A stretch of 41,103 bases of DNA from positions 1 through 41,103 of the IMG/VR virus record IMGVR_UViG_3300008117_000361. One strand, written 5' to 3'. This stretch comes from a virus. The notes under the pieces are model-generated. The model saw nothing but the letters and a program-made list of their open reading frames with translations. It was not told where the DNA came from and ran no database searches. The position numbers and the translations under genes were made by a program. How positions within the stretch are numbered: the stretch's first letter is position 1; every line of letters begins with the position of its first letter. Shown piece by piece: positions 23,926 through 32,000 of this stretch.

Positions 23926-24171
23926 ATGGCAAGTTTAATTGATAAAGTAAAAATTAAAGCAGGAAGACTAGTAAGAGTCTGGAATACAGAAAAGAAAAAG
24001 TTTTCGAATGCTAAACCCTGGTATATTTCTGTATGGGTGGAAGATGCTGATGGAAAGAATGAAAGATGTCTTCTGTTTACAGATAAAGAAATTGCAGCAG
24101 CAGAAAAAAGAGCAGCAGCTAATAAAGAAGATCTTACATCTAAAGGATTTTTTACAGATATAATAGATTAA
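23926..24171 (+). CDS. Small basic protein, 81 residues
   Basis: An 81-residue protein with a beta-rich first half (KAGRLVRVWNTEKKKF, then WYISVWVED) followed by an Ala/Glu-rich helix. Placed three bases after the preceding mini-gene. There is no signal peptide. Its fold might be a small barrel, but I cannot name a family. Likely part of the short accessory unit 23830-24765. Confidence 0.65.
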   Translation: MASLIDKVKIKAGRLVRVWNTEKKKFSNAKPWYISVWVEDADGKNERCLLFTDKEIAAAEKRAAANKEDLTSKGFFTDIID

Positions 24172-24186
24172 AAAACAAATATAAAT

Positions 24187-24321
24187 ATGAAAAAAACAGT
24201 ATTTTTATTGATTCTAATTGTAACTTTAATTTCCTGTGGATCAGGAGAAGTAAATGTATCTGAACCAGTTGATACAACTATAGTTGATTCAGTAGCTATT
24301 GATACAGCTATAGTAAAATAA
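24187..24321 (+). CDS. Small lipoprotein, 44 residues
   Basis: MKK, a hydrophobic core (residues 4-15) and the lipobox LISC with Cys 17 form a standard lipoprotein signal. The mature part is only 28 residues, acidic and Thr/Val-rich (VDTTIVDSVAIDTAIV), with a repeated Val/Ile-Asp-Ser/Thr pattern. Leader AAAAAACAAATATAAAT precedes the ATG. It would sit in the host cell envelope. Small phage lipoproteins often block superinfection by masking receptors (as in T5); that role here is inference. Confidence 0.6.
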   Translation: MKKTVFLLILIVTLISCGSGEVNVSEPVDTTIVDSVAIDTAIVK

Positions 24322-24339
24322 TTTAACATTTCCAAATTA

Positions 24340-24765
24340 ATGTGGAAAAAAATTAAAAATATTATTTTTGGTTATATTCTATGTTTAGTTTGGATTCTCA
24401 TTGTAGATTATTTTTTTTCACAAATAGGTTATCATCAAGTAGAAGGAGAGTCGGAGGAATCTGACTCTTTTTACTATATTGCCTTTATACTTTGTATATG
24501 GGCCCCTTTATGGGAAGAAGCTCTTTATAGATATGGTCCTATTACAATAGCAAAAAGTATTGGTAATCAATATGTTATACCAGTAATTATAATGTCTTCA
24601 TGTATCTTTGGGTGGGGACATGGTGAATCACATGATGGAGTTTTAATACAAGGAGTACTTGGTCTAATTTTTTCTATGGTATATATAAAAAATAATTACT
24701 CTTATATATCCTCAGTATTATTACATTCTGGATATAATCTTACATTACTTTTAATAAATTTATAA
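24340..24765 (+). CDS. CPBP-family intramembrane protease (Abi/CAAX-like)
   Basis: The 141-residue membrane protein has all three family motifs: EEALYR (59-64), FGWGH (90-94) and HSGYN (129-133), so the presumed catalytic Glu pair and His residues are intact. About four hydrophobic segments surround them. The protein is shorter than most bacterial members and may be a minimal catalytic core. Family members in bacteria cut membrane substrates and serve in bacteriocin immunity. A copy in a phage, right after a lipoprotein gene, suggests host-envelope or immunity tampering; the substrate is unknown. Confidence 0.8.
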   Translation: MWKKIKNIIFGYILCLVWILIVDYFFSQIGYHQVEGESEESDSFYYIAFILCIWAPLWEEALYRYGPITIAKSIGNQYVIPVIIMSSCIFGWGHGESHDGVLIQGVLGLIFSMVYIKNNYSYISSVLLHSGYNLTLLLINL

Positions 24766-24771
24766 AAAAAA

Positions 24772-24803
24772 TTTGGAGAATTAATTTTCTTCGCTTATCT
24801 TCG
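24772..24803 (+). promoter_or_regulatory. Promoter for the HTH gene
   Basis: TTTG (24772-24775) begins TTTGGAGAATTAA; after a 20 nt spacer comes TATCTTCG (24796-24803), one base off TAnnTTTG. The leader to ATG 24840 is longer than for other copies. Confidence 0.65.
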
Positions 24804-24839
24804 TGGTGTTATTGATTCATAACTTTAAAAATTAAAAAA

Positions 24840-25019
24840 ATGAAAAAAATGTCCATGACACAAACGATCACAAACCATTTGCTTAACAACAATTCTTATT
24901 TCAAATGGGGTAAAGAAAGATTAGCTGAGAAGTTTGGTTGTTCAGTTAAAACAGTTACAACAGTAATGAATGCTTTAAAAGCTGAAAGAACAAATTATCT
25001 GAGAAGCTTACAAAACTAA
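24840..25019 (+). CDS. Small helix-turn-helix protein, 59 residues
   Basis: The core RLAEKFGCSVKTVTTVMNAL (about 27-46) is a clear helix-turn-helix: a first helix, a turn after Gly-Cys, and a recognition helix. The whole protein is little more than this domain. It has its own promoter and a strong terminator, so it is expressed alone. The N-terminus of the next gene contains a similar helical segment (KLSKRWNCTKDDIYKAKEEA). It is a candidate transcription factor for phage promoters. Confidence 0.65.
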   Translation: MKKMSMTQTITNHLLNNNSYFKWGKERLAEKFGCSVKTVTTVMNALKAERTNYLRSLQN

Positions 25020-25039
25020 AAGTTTCGATGATCTAAGGT

Positions 25040-25073
25040 AAGGGAGGAATAAAAATCCTCCCTTCCTATTTTT
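25040..25073 (+). terminator. Intrinsic terminator after the HTH gene
   Basis: AAGGGAGGA (25040-25048) pairs with TCCTCCCTT (25056-25064), a 9-bp stem, with TATTTTT just after. Confidence 0.8.
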
Positions 25074-25087
25074 AAAAAAACATAAAT

Positions 25088-26371
25088 ATGAATATAGAAA
25101 AAATAGTTGATACATTTATCCAAAAACCTAACTACCTAGATATGGGTGCAGGTAAACTTAGTAAAAGATGGAACTGTACAAAAGATGATATTTATAAAGC
25201 AAAGGAAGAAGCGAGAGCTTTTATAAATTCATCTAAACTTACTGAATTACAAAATATAATATCTGAACAAGAAGATGTAATTGCAAAATATATTGGATCT
25301 GAAACATCAGATGGTGCTACACTTAAAAAGTTTGAGTCAGCAAGACCTTTATCTCCAGAAGAAATAAAAGAGCTTGCTCAGGTAGACGGTATAAATACTA
25401 GAGTTGCTAGAGTTTGGGATAAACTATTACCTACTGGAAAATGGATATATAGTATTGATATAAGATACAATATAGATGAATTCTACTCTAGACAGGAACT
25501 TGAAGAAAAACTAAAAGAAATATTTCCAAGTATTCCTTCTGCTTCTTTACCTATTGTAAAAGAATTTTCAGAAAAAGCTCTTGTAATATTAATTTCGGAT
25601 GATCATGCAGGAGCAGTTATCCAGAATAGTATGTTTGGTAATGAATGGAATGAAGAAATATATACGGAGAGATTACTAAAAATTAGTAATGAAGCTAAAA
25701 AGTTAGGAACAAAATTTGAGGAGGTCCATATCATATCTCTTGGAGATCAAATGAACGGATGGAATAGTCAAACTACAAGAGGTGGCCATGAAGTCAAATC
25801 TCTCTCAAATAGAGAACAATTTGATATCTATACAAGGGCTAGAGTTGCATTTTATGATGATATACTTTGTTCCGGATTAGCTAAGAATTATATTATACAC
25901 GATGTAGAAAATTCCAATCATGCAGGTAAAGATTTCTCCTATATTGCAAATAGGTTTTTAGATATGTATCTAGAAAATAAATATCCTACAGTAGAGAGAA
26001 AATCATACTTGCTACCTGTAGATTCTTTTGACTATGGTATTCATACTATTGGTTTTACTCATGGAAAAGATGAGAAACTTATGACTAGACCAATGCCTTT
26101 AAAACTTGATCCCAAAACAGATTTATTTCTATTCCAGTACTTTGATAAAAAGGGTATATCTCCATCTGAAAGAAGAATTACCCTATATAAGGGTGATCTT
26201 CATCAATATGCTTTAGATAAAGGTAAATTTGGAAGATATGTAAATATTCCATCAATGATGGGGTCTACAGATTGGACAGAGATAAACTTTGGAAATACAG
26301 AAGGTGGAGCAATTCTTGAGATCTTTGATAAGCATTCAAGATCTGTCCAACATGTTCCAGTCTGGTTCTAA
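25088..26371 (+). CDS. HTH plus metallophosphoesterase
   Basis: The protein has 427 residues. Residues about 20-45 form an HTH-like segment. From about 165 a calcineurin-type phosphoesterase domain shows its metal-binding motifs in order: ISDDHAG (Asp 171/172, His 173), LGDQMNG (Asp 220), NSNHAG (Asn 276, His 278), FTHGKDE (His 325) and KGDLHQY (Asp 370, His 372). All are intact, so it should be active on a phosphodiester. A metallophosphatase in this region is a familiar part of crAss-like genomes. Target (nucleic acid, nucleotide signal) is not shown. Confidence 0.8.
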   Translation: MNIEKIVDTFIQKPNYLDMGAGKLSKRWNCTKDDIYKAKEEARAFINSSKLTELQNIISEQEDVIAKYIGSETSDGATLKKFESARPLSPEEIKELAQVDGINTRVARVWDKLLPTGKWIYSIDIRYNIDEFYSRQELEEKLKEIFPSIPSASLPIVKEFSEKALVILISDDHAGAVIQNSMFGNEWNEEIYTERLLKISNEAKKLGTKFEEVHIISLGDQMNGWNSQTTRGGHEVKSLSNREQFDIYTRARVAFYDDILCSGLAKNYIIHDVENSNHAGKDFSYIANRFLDMYLENKYPTVERKSYLLPVDSFDYGIHTIGFTHGKDEKLMTRPMPLKLDPKTDLFLFQYFDKKGISPSERRITLYKGDLHQYALDKGKFGRYVNIPSMMGSTDWTEINFGNTEGGAILEIFDKHSRSVQHVPVWF

Positions 26372-26382
26372 ATTATAACTTA

Positions 26383-26404
26383 CCCCTCTTCTGAGGGGTT
26401 TTTT
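26383..26404 (+). terminator. Intrinsic terminator after the phosphoesterase gene
   Basis: CCCCTC (26383-26388) pairs with GAGGGG (26393-26398) around TTCT, then six T. Confidence 0.85.
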
Positions 26405-26419
26405 AATAATAGAAGTTAA

Positions 26420-26451
26420 TTTTTTTATATTGTTGTTTTTTGGTATATTGT
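26420..26451 (+). promoter_or_regulatory. Possible promoter for the tail operon
   Basis: TATATTGT (26444-26451) lies 20 nt after TTTT (26420-26423). The -33 block lacks the GAAAATTAA extension. Location after a terminator and before a long operon supports it. Confidence 0.45.
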
Positions 26452-26481
26452 AGTAGGGGTGCTATATAAATAATATTTTAA

Positions 26482-27021
26482 ATGAAACCAACTTATAGTA
26501 ACGATAGGTCTGCTCCTAGAATGAGGAAGGCAAAATACTCTATAAATCTAGTAAGCAAGGATAGTTTTAAAAAATTTAAAGATTCCTTTCCTGAACATAA
26601 AGACATGAAATGGGAAGACTTTTCTAATAATTGGTTAGATATAGCTGAGACAATTAGAAAGGAAATTATAGAAAATCCTTTAGGTATTAAGTTAGGATCT
26701 TATACAGGTGAATTAAAACTGCAATATTTACCTTATAAACAGAAAGCTGTAGATATTGATTTATCAAATAAGTTAGGAGAGAAAATAGATCACTTAAATA
26801 TAACAACTAAAGGCAAGGTTGCAATTATAAAGTGGGAAAGAAGATGGGCTGTAAAATTCAATAGAATGTTACAGTTTTTTGCTTTTCAGGCTACTAGAAA
26901 GTTAAATGTAGATGCAAAAAAATATATAGATTCTCATCCAGAAAAACTAAGAGTTTCTAGAGCCATAACAGGTGGAGTTAATGTCTGGAAAAAATTAAAA
27001 CCTAGGAAAAATGACAGTTAG
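26482..27021 (+). CDS. Conserved tail-module protein, unknown
   Basis: First gene of the tail operon, 179 residues, basic. A helical segment leads to IRKEIIENPLGIKLGSYTGE (about 56-75) and strand KLQYLP. This helix-then-Gly-turn-then-strand order faintly recalls HU/IHF-like subunits, which crAss-like phages carry, but I am not confident. The C-terminal half is Lys/Arg-rich and could bind nucleic acid. It ends in TAG, overlapping the next gene by 11 bases. Confidence 0.5.
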   Translation: MKPTYSNDRSAPRMRKAKYSINLVSKDSFKKFKDSFPEHKDMKWEDFSNNWLDIAETIRKEIIENPLGIKLGSYTGELKLQYLPYKQKAVDIDLSNKLGEKIDHLNITTKGKVAIIKWERRWAVKFNRMLQFFAFQATRKLNVDAKKYIDSHPEKLRVSRAITGGVNVWKKLKPRKNDS

Positions 27022-27706
27022 AGAAATAATAGACTCTTTTAGAAGTAAGATCAAAGAAAGATCAATTGATACTATTTATACTAATGGTCAACTATTTCAA
27101 TTTCTAAAAGAGCAATTTGAATGGATAATGGCAAGAGAGGCCAGTGCAGGAAGGGTATGGACAAGTACTTATATGTTTCAAGTAATTAGAGGTCTTGAAG
27201 TTATTGAGGTGTCTAAAATAGATGGAACATGTCCTATAAAAAACTGCTGCAAAATATATAGAACTAAAGACAAACTTCCTCCAATATGGAGAGATAAAAG
27301 TGGAACAATTATAAGACTTGTTACATCTATTGATGGATCAACTAGTTTTTTTGTTACAAGTTCCTGGGCATATAGTAATAAGAAAAATGATCCATATAAA
27401 AAATTTAGTAGTGAAAAATATGTATTTTATCAGGATGGACATCTTTGGTTTCCTGAACATAATCCTAATAGGATTAATGTAGATGCCTTTTTTGAAGAAG
27501 ATCTAAGTTATATTAATTCTAAAAGAAATGACTGTGAAGGATGTTTTGAGAAAGAAGACTGTGTAAGATATATGGATACAGATATGAGACTTCCAGACTG
27601 GGTACTTGCAGAATCAATAAGTAAAGCTGCTGAATTACTATTGGGCACTGCAGGTAGATTACAACAAGATAATAATATAGATAAAAACGATACTAGAAGA
27701 AATTAA
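27011..27706 (+). CDS. Tail ring / adaptor protein candidate
   Basis: The 231-residue protein begins MTVREI, like the connector candidate at 15240. It has N-terminal helices (about 1-48), a beta-rich middle with several Cys, and closing helices (AESISKAAELLLGTAG, about 203-218). This is the adaptor layout of short-tailed phages. The stop of the preceding gene is inside it and the next gene follows two bases later, so the order is adaptor, ring, SPFH, muzzle. Exact ring number is not known. Confidence 0.5.
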   Translation: MTVREIIDSFRSKIKERSIDTIYTNGQLFQFLKEQFEWIMAREASAGRVWTSTYMFQVIRGLEVIEVSKIDGTCPIKNCCKIYRTKDKLPPIWRDKSGTIIRLVTSIDGSTSFFVTSSWAYSNKKNDPYKKFSSEKYVFYQDGHLWFPEHNPNRINVDAFFEEDLSYINSKRNDCEGCFEKEDCVRYMDTDMRLPDWVLAESISKAAELLLGTAGRLQQDNNIDKNDTRRN

Positions 27707-27708
27707 AA

Positions 27709-28557
27709 ATGATAAATAATAAAACCTTTGAACATAGACCTATATCTGAGTTAATGTCAATTGTAAAAAATGACTTAGCTAAGTTTGATATAGAAGGCCT
27801 TATTGATGAAGGTCACTATATAAAAACTATACTAAAATGTAATGATAAATTAGGTATTCCTATAAGAGAGATAAAAGAAGTTGCAGTTCCAGTAAATGAG
27901 TATAAAGCAAAATTACCTGTTGACTTTGATAAAATGTATTATATATGCGCTTTAAATGCTACTAATACAATGGTGCATAATAATGTAAATCCATTTTATA
28001 ATAATTTTGATTCAGATGTTGTTTATGAAGCAAAATTAGATAGAGACTCTCTAGGATGTGTAGATAATTATAAAGTAATTATACAGAGAGCTACTAGTCC
28101 AGAAGTATATAGTTTTGGTTCTTGGTCACAATTACAAATTGATAAATCATCTATAAAAAAGTGTCATAATAATTGTCCCAATTTAACCAAACCAGGAAAG
28201 TATACTGTTACTATAACAGACGATGATATTAATACACCATTTAGATCTGGGACACTTTATTTAATGTATTTAGGTAATATGAGAAATGAAGATGGGGAAC
28301 TTCTATTTCCTTTTCATCCTATGATTACTCCTTGGTATGAGTGGTCAATAAAATATGAGATAATATTAAATGCTATATTTAACTCAAATCTAGGAAATGA
28401 AGCATCAAATCTTCTAGCAATTGCTTCAAAAGAAAGGTCAGGTGCGTGGTTAGATGCATTTAATTTTACTACAGATAAAGGTTTTGGTGAATATTTAGAT
28501 CTTCAGAAAAAGAAAGAGCTTGCTTGGTACAACCAATATTTTAAATACTTTCAATAA
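27709..28557 (+). CDS. Tail ring protein candidate
   Basis: The 282-residue protein has N-terminal helices, a beta section starting near 58 (EVAVPVNEYKAKLPVDFDKM), a Cys-containing loop (KCHNNCPN) and two C-terminal helices (EIILNAIFNSNLGNEASNLL). This pattern matches proteins encoded just before the muzzle in crAss-like phages, which form rings between portal and tail barrel. Its stop overlaps the next start (TAATG). Assignment is by order and layout. Confidence 0.55.
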   Translation: MINNKTFEHRPISELMSIVKNDLAKFDIEGLIDEGHYIKTILKCNDKLGIPIREIKEVAVPVNEYKAKLPVDFDKMYYICALNATNTMVHNNVNPFYNNFDSDVVYEAKLDRDSLGCVDNYKVIIQRATSPEVYSFGSWSQLQIDKSSIKKCHNNCPNLTKPGKYTVTITDDDINTPFRSGTLYLMYLGNMRNEDGELLFPFHPMITPWYEWSIKYEIILNAIFNSNLGNEASNLLAIASKERSGAWLDAFNFTTDKGFGEYLDLQKKKELAWYNQYFKYFQ

Positions 28558-29081
28558 TGTTAGATTCACTAATACAATGGTTAACATCAATCATTGAACA
28601 TATATCTCCATTTGTTATTGTTAAACAGTATGAGAATGGAATACAATTAAGATTTGGTAAATACTTAAGAAGTCTTGAACCAGGTCTTTATATAAAGATA
28701 CCTTTTGTAGATGAGATATTAACACAACATGTAGTATTAACAACTTTAAGTCTACCTGCACAATCTTTAGTTACAAGTGATAATAAGAATATTGTAGTAG
28801 AGGCAATGGTAAAATATAAGATTACAGATGCTCAAATATTCTTACTAGAAGTATATGATTCTGTAGATGCAGTAAGTGATATATCTCAAGGTATAATAAA
28901 AGAGTTAATAATGTCTTCTACATGGGAACAGTGTAGAGATAATGAACTAGATAATGCTATAACAAAGAAAGTTAGGAATGAACTTAAGAAATTTGGGGTA
29001 TATGTAGATAAAGTTACATTAACTTCTATATCAGAAATAAGAACATTCCGCTTAATAAATCATTCAATTTTTACTCCTTAA
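28557..29081 (+). CDS. SPFH / stomatin-like protein
   Basis: The protein has 174 residues. A short hydrophobic N-terminus (about 4-22) leads straight into an SPFH domain: VKQYENGIQLRFGKYLRSLE (about 22-41), PGLYIKIPFVDE, then LPAQSLVTSDNKNIVVEAMV (about 63-82), and an alpha section with KKVRNELKKFGVYVDKVTL (about 141-159). These are the standard elements of stomatin/HflK-type proteins, which form membrane-bound rings. The long C-terminal coiled coil of the family is missing. The gene overlaps the ring gene before and the muzzle gene after it. Confidence 0.8.
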   Translation: MLDSLIQWLTSIIEHISPFVIVKQYENGIQLRFGKYLRSLEPGLYIKIPFVDEILTQHVVLTTLSLPAQSLVTSDNKNIVVEAMVKYKITDAQIFLLEVYDSVDAVSDISQGIIKELIMSSTWEQCRDNELDNAITKKVRNELKKFGVYVDKVTLTSISEIRTFRLINHSIFTP

Positions 29082-32000
29082 TGGCTGAAAATTTACAAAA
29101 TACTTCAAAGGTTGATCCAAATTCTCTTTCTAAACCAGCCTTACTAACAGATTTAAATTCTTCTTTTGTATCAAAAGAGCAATATTCTTTTGCTAGAAAT
29201 GCTGTGCGTAATTCTAAAGACGGAGATATAGGTACAATTGGAAATGAGCCATCTAACTTAAAGTGTTTTTCTGCACCCTATACTATATGTGGTGCAGTAT
29301 CATTACCTGATGATACAATAATGATATTTTCAGGAGATGGTAAAAATTCTGAGATAGGAATTGGTAATGAACTTGATTGCTCATATAAAAAATTATTATC
29401 TCTACCATGTTTAAACTTTAATCCTAAAAATCCCCCAGTTATTGGAGTTGCAAAAACAATGTTTCAAAAAGGAACAATTGTAACATTTACTGACAAAGTA
29501 AATCCTGTAAGAAGAATTGAAATAGATAGAGTTAGTGAAATAGATAGTTGTGATGATATTTTATTGTTTAGAAAAGTAAAACATCCATGCATAGAAATAA
29601 AAAAGTCTGAAAATGGAACTATGCCAAATGGAACTTATTCGGTTGCAATTGCATATTCTCTTGATAATCAAGTATTTACAGATTGGATGTCTCTAACTCA
29701 AAGAATTCAGTTATTTTCTGAGACAGAACAAAATGCACTTGATATAGTAATAAAAGATTTAGATACAAGTTTTGAATTCTATTCAATTGCTGTAGTTGGA
29801 TCATATATTGATCCTGCAACAAAAGGAACAACTAAAGCAGCAAAGATAATTGGTACATATTCTTCAGAGGCAAGAAGTTTAACAGTAACAGAATTTAAAG
29901 CTAGTACTGGTATTGCTATTGATATAAATTCATTAGTTGCTAAAAAAACAACATGGCAAAAAGCAGGTTTAATTTCATCTAATTCAAATTATCTTTTATT
30001 AGGAGATTTAGTATCTAGAGATGAAGAGGATTACCAGTTAAAAGCAATGTCAATTGAATCAGAGTATATAATTGAACAAGTTCCTTTAGAGTATTATGAA
30101 GATGGTGGAAATGATATAGGTTATTATGCTGATGAAAACTATGATTTTTATATTCAAGGAGTATATAATACAGGTGAGCTAACTCAAAGATATCATATAC
30201 CAGGACCTGTTCCTGATGATAATGCACTTACAATTGTATCAGGTGCAGATATTTATGAAAAGGACAAAAGATTTAAAGATTGTGAAGATAATAGACTATA
30301 TGCTAAATGGGAAATAGAAAATACTGCAGGTATACTTGAAAAAAAAGGAAACAGAGGATTTGTATGTGATAGAAGAATTTTAGGAACTGGTAAAATGGGT
30401 GTTTTTCTATCAACTGAATTATACCCCAATAATCCTAAAATGTTTGGTCAGTTTGCGAATACCCCTATAAGATATCATAAGTTTCCAGACGAAGCAATTG
30501 TACCAAGATACTCTGTAGTAAATGGAAAATATTATATAAATATAAAAGGAGTAAAATTTAAAAAAATACCAAAGTTTGATAATCCTGAAATAGTAGGTTA
30601 TAAGATAACTAGATCAGATAGAAAAAATGGTAATGGAACAGTTATTGCTAGAGGATTAATGACAAACGTAAGAAGTTACTTTGATCCTGGATATAAGCAA
30701 AATGTAATGTATTCAAACTATACAGTAAATGATTTAAATCCAGATGTTTATCTTTCCTCAAAACGTGTAAGTTTTAGAAATAAAAGTGAAAAAGGATATA
30801 CTCCTTTATCAACATTTCATTTAGATAGATTTAACTTTTATTCACCTCATACATCATTTGATCCTAAATATAGTCTTGGTCAAGAAATAAAAATAGAATG
30901 TGAAGAAATAGCAGATGTAACAGGGAACTTTGAAAAAGTACATAATCATCCTAGATTAAAATTATTAAATCAAATAGCATACTGGATAGCTGCTGTAGTA
31001 GGAATTATTGAAATGACTCTTGTTTTGTTTGGAAAAAATAAGGAAAAAGTAGCAGCAGATTCAGGAGAAATTACAGGTGGTACAAATAGTGGAAGAACAG
31101 GTAATTCAAGAGTAGAAAGTGAATTTAGTCTTACTGGGATTGAAGATCTTATAGGATTTGATATTGCAGGATATATTCAAGCACAAGCAGCTTCTACTGC
31201 TAGTATTTCTGGTGCAGCTAATGGTGCATCTAGATTATCAAGAGTAATAAAGAAAATCAAAACAATACTTGTTGTAATAGCTGCAGCAACTGTAAAAACA
31301 GGATTTGCATTTGTGAGAGGTGTTGCTGAAGCAAATAAAGTGATAGATACAATATATAATTTTTGTACGTTTACAGATTATGTATATCAATATAATGCAA
31401 AAGCTGTATTTAATAAAACTAAAAGAGTTAGAAAAGGAAATAGAAGAAGAAGATTACTTAGACCATTTGTTTATTTGCCATCTGATACTATTGGTATAGG
31501 AAATGATATATTTAATAATTTTCTAAGAGAGAAGAGTGTATATATTCAACTAAATAAAGAAATACCTCCAGCAACTACTGTAGATAATACAAGAAATACA
31601 ATATCAGGATTTGGATTATGCAATAATGTTGGATCTGCTGTTAGTTCGGTTGGATCTGCTTTTTATGTTACATCTAAAGCAAAAAATCCAAATCAGTATG
31701 GGTCACTTGGTAGTAGTAAAACAGTATCTATACACTCTTGTGTATTAAAGTTTGATGAAGAAGAAGACTTAACTAACTCGCCAATTTTATATGGTGGAGA
31801 TTGTATTATTACAAGATTTTATTTCATGAAAAAAATGCAGTTCTTTACTCAAAATCTTTCAAATGCAAATTTTCCAGATGGAGTAGAATATAATTATCAA
31901 ATGTACAGAAATATTGGATTTCCTAGATATTGGCTTGATTCAAATAGATTTGAAATAGCAGGATTTGTTGTACCACAGAATGTAATAACTGAACAAAGAT

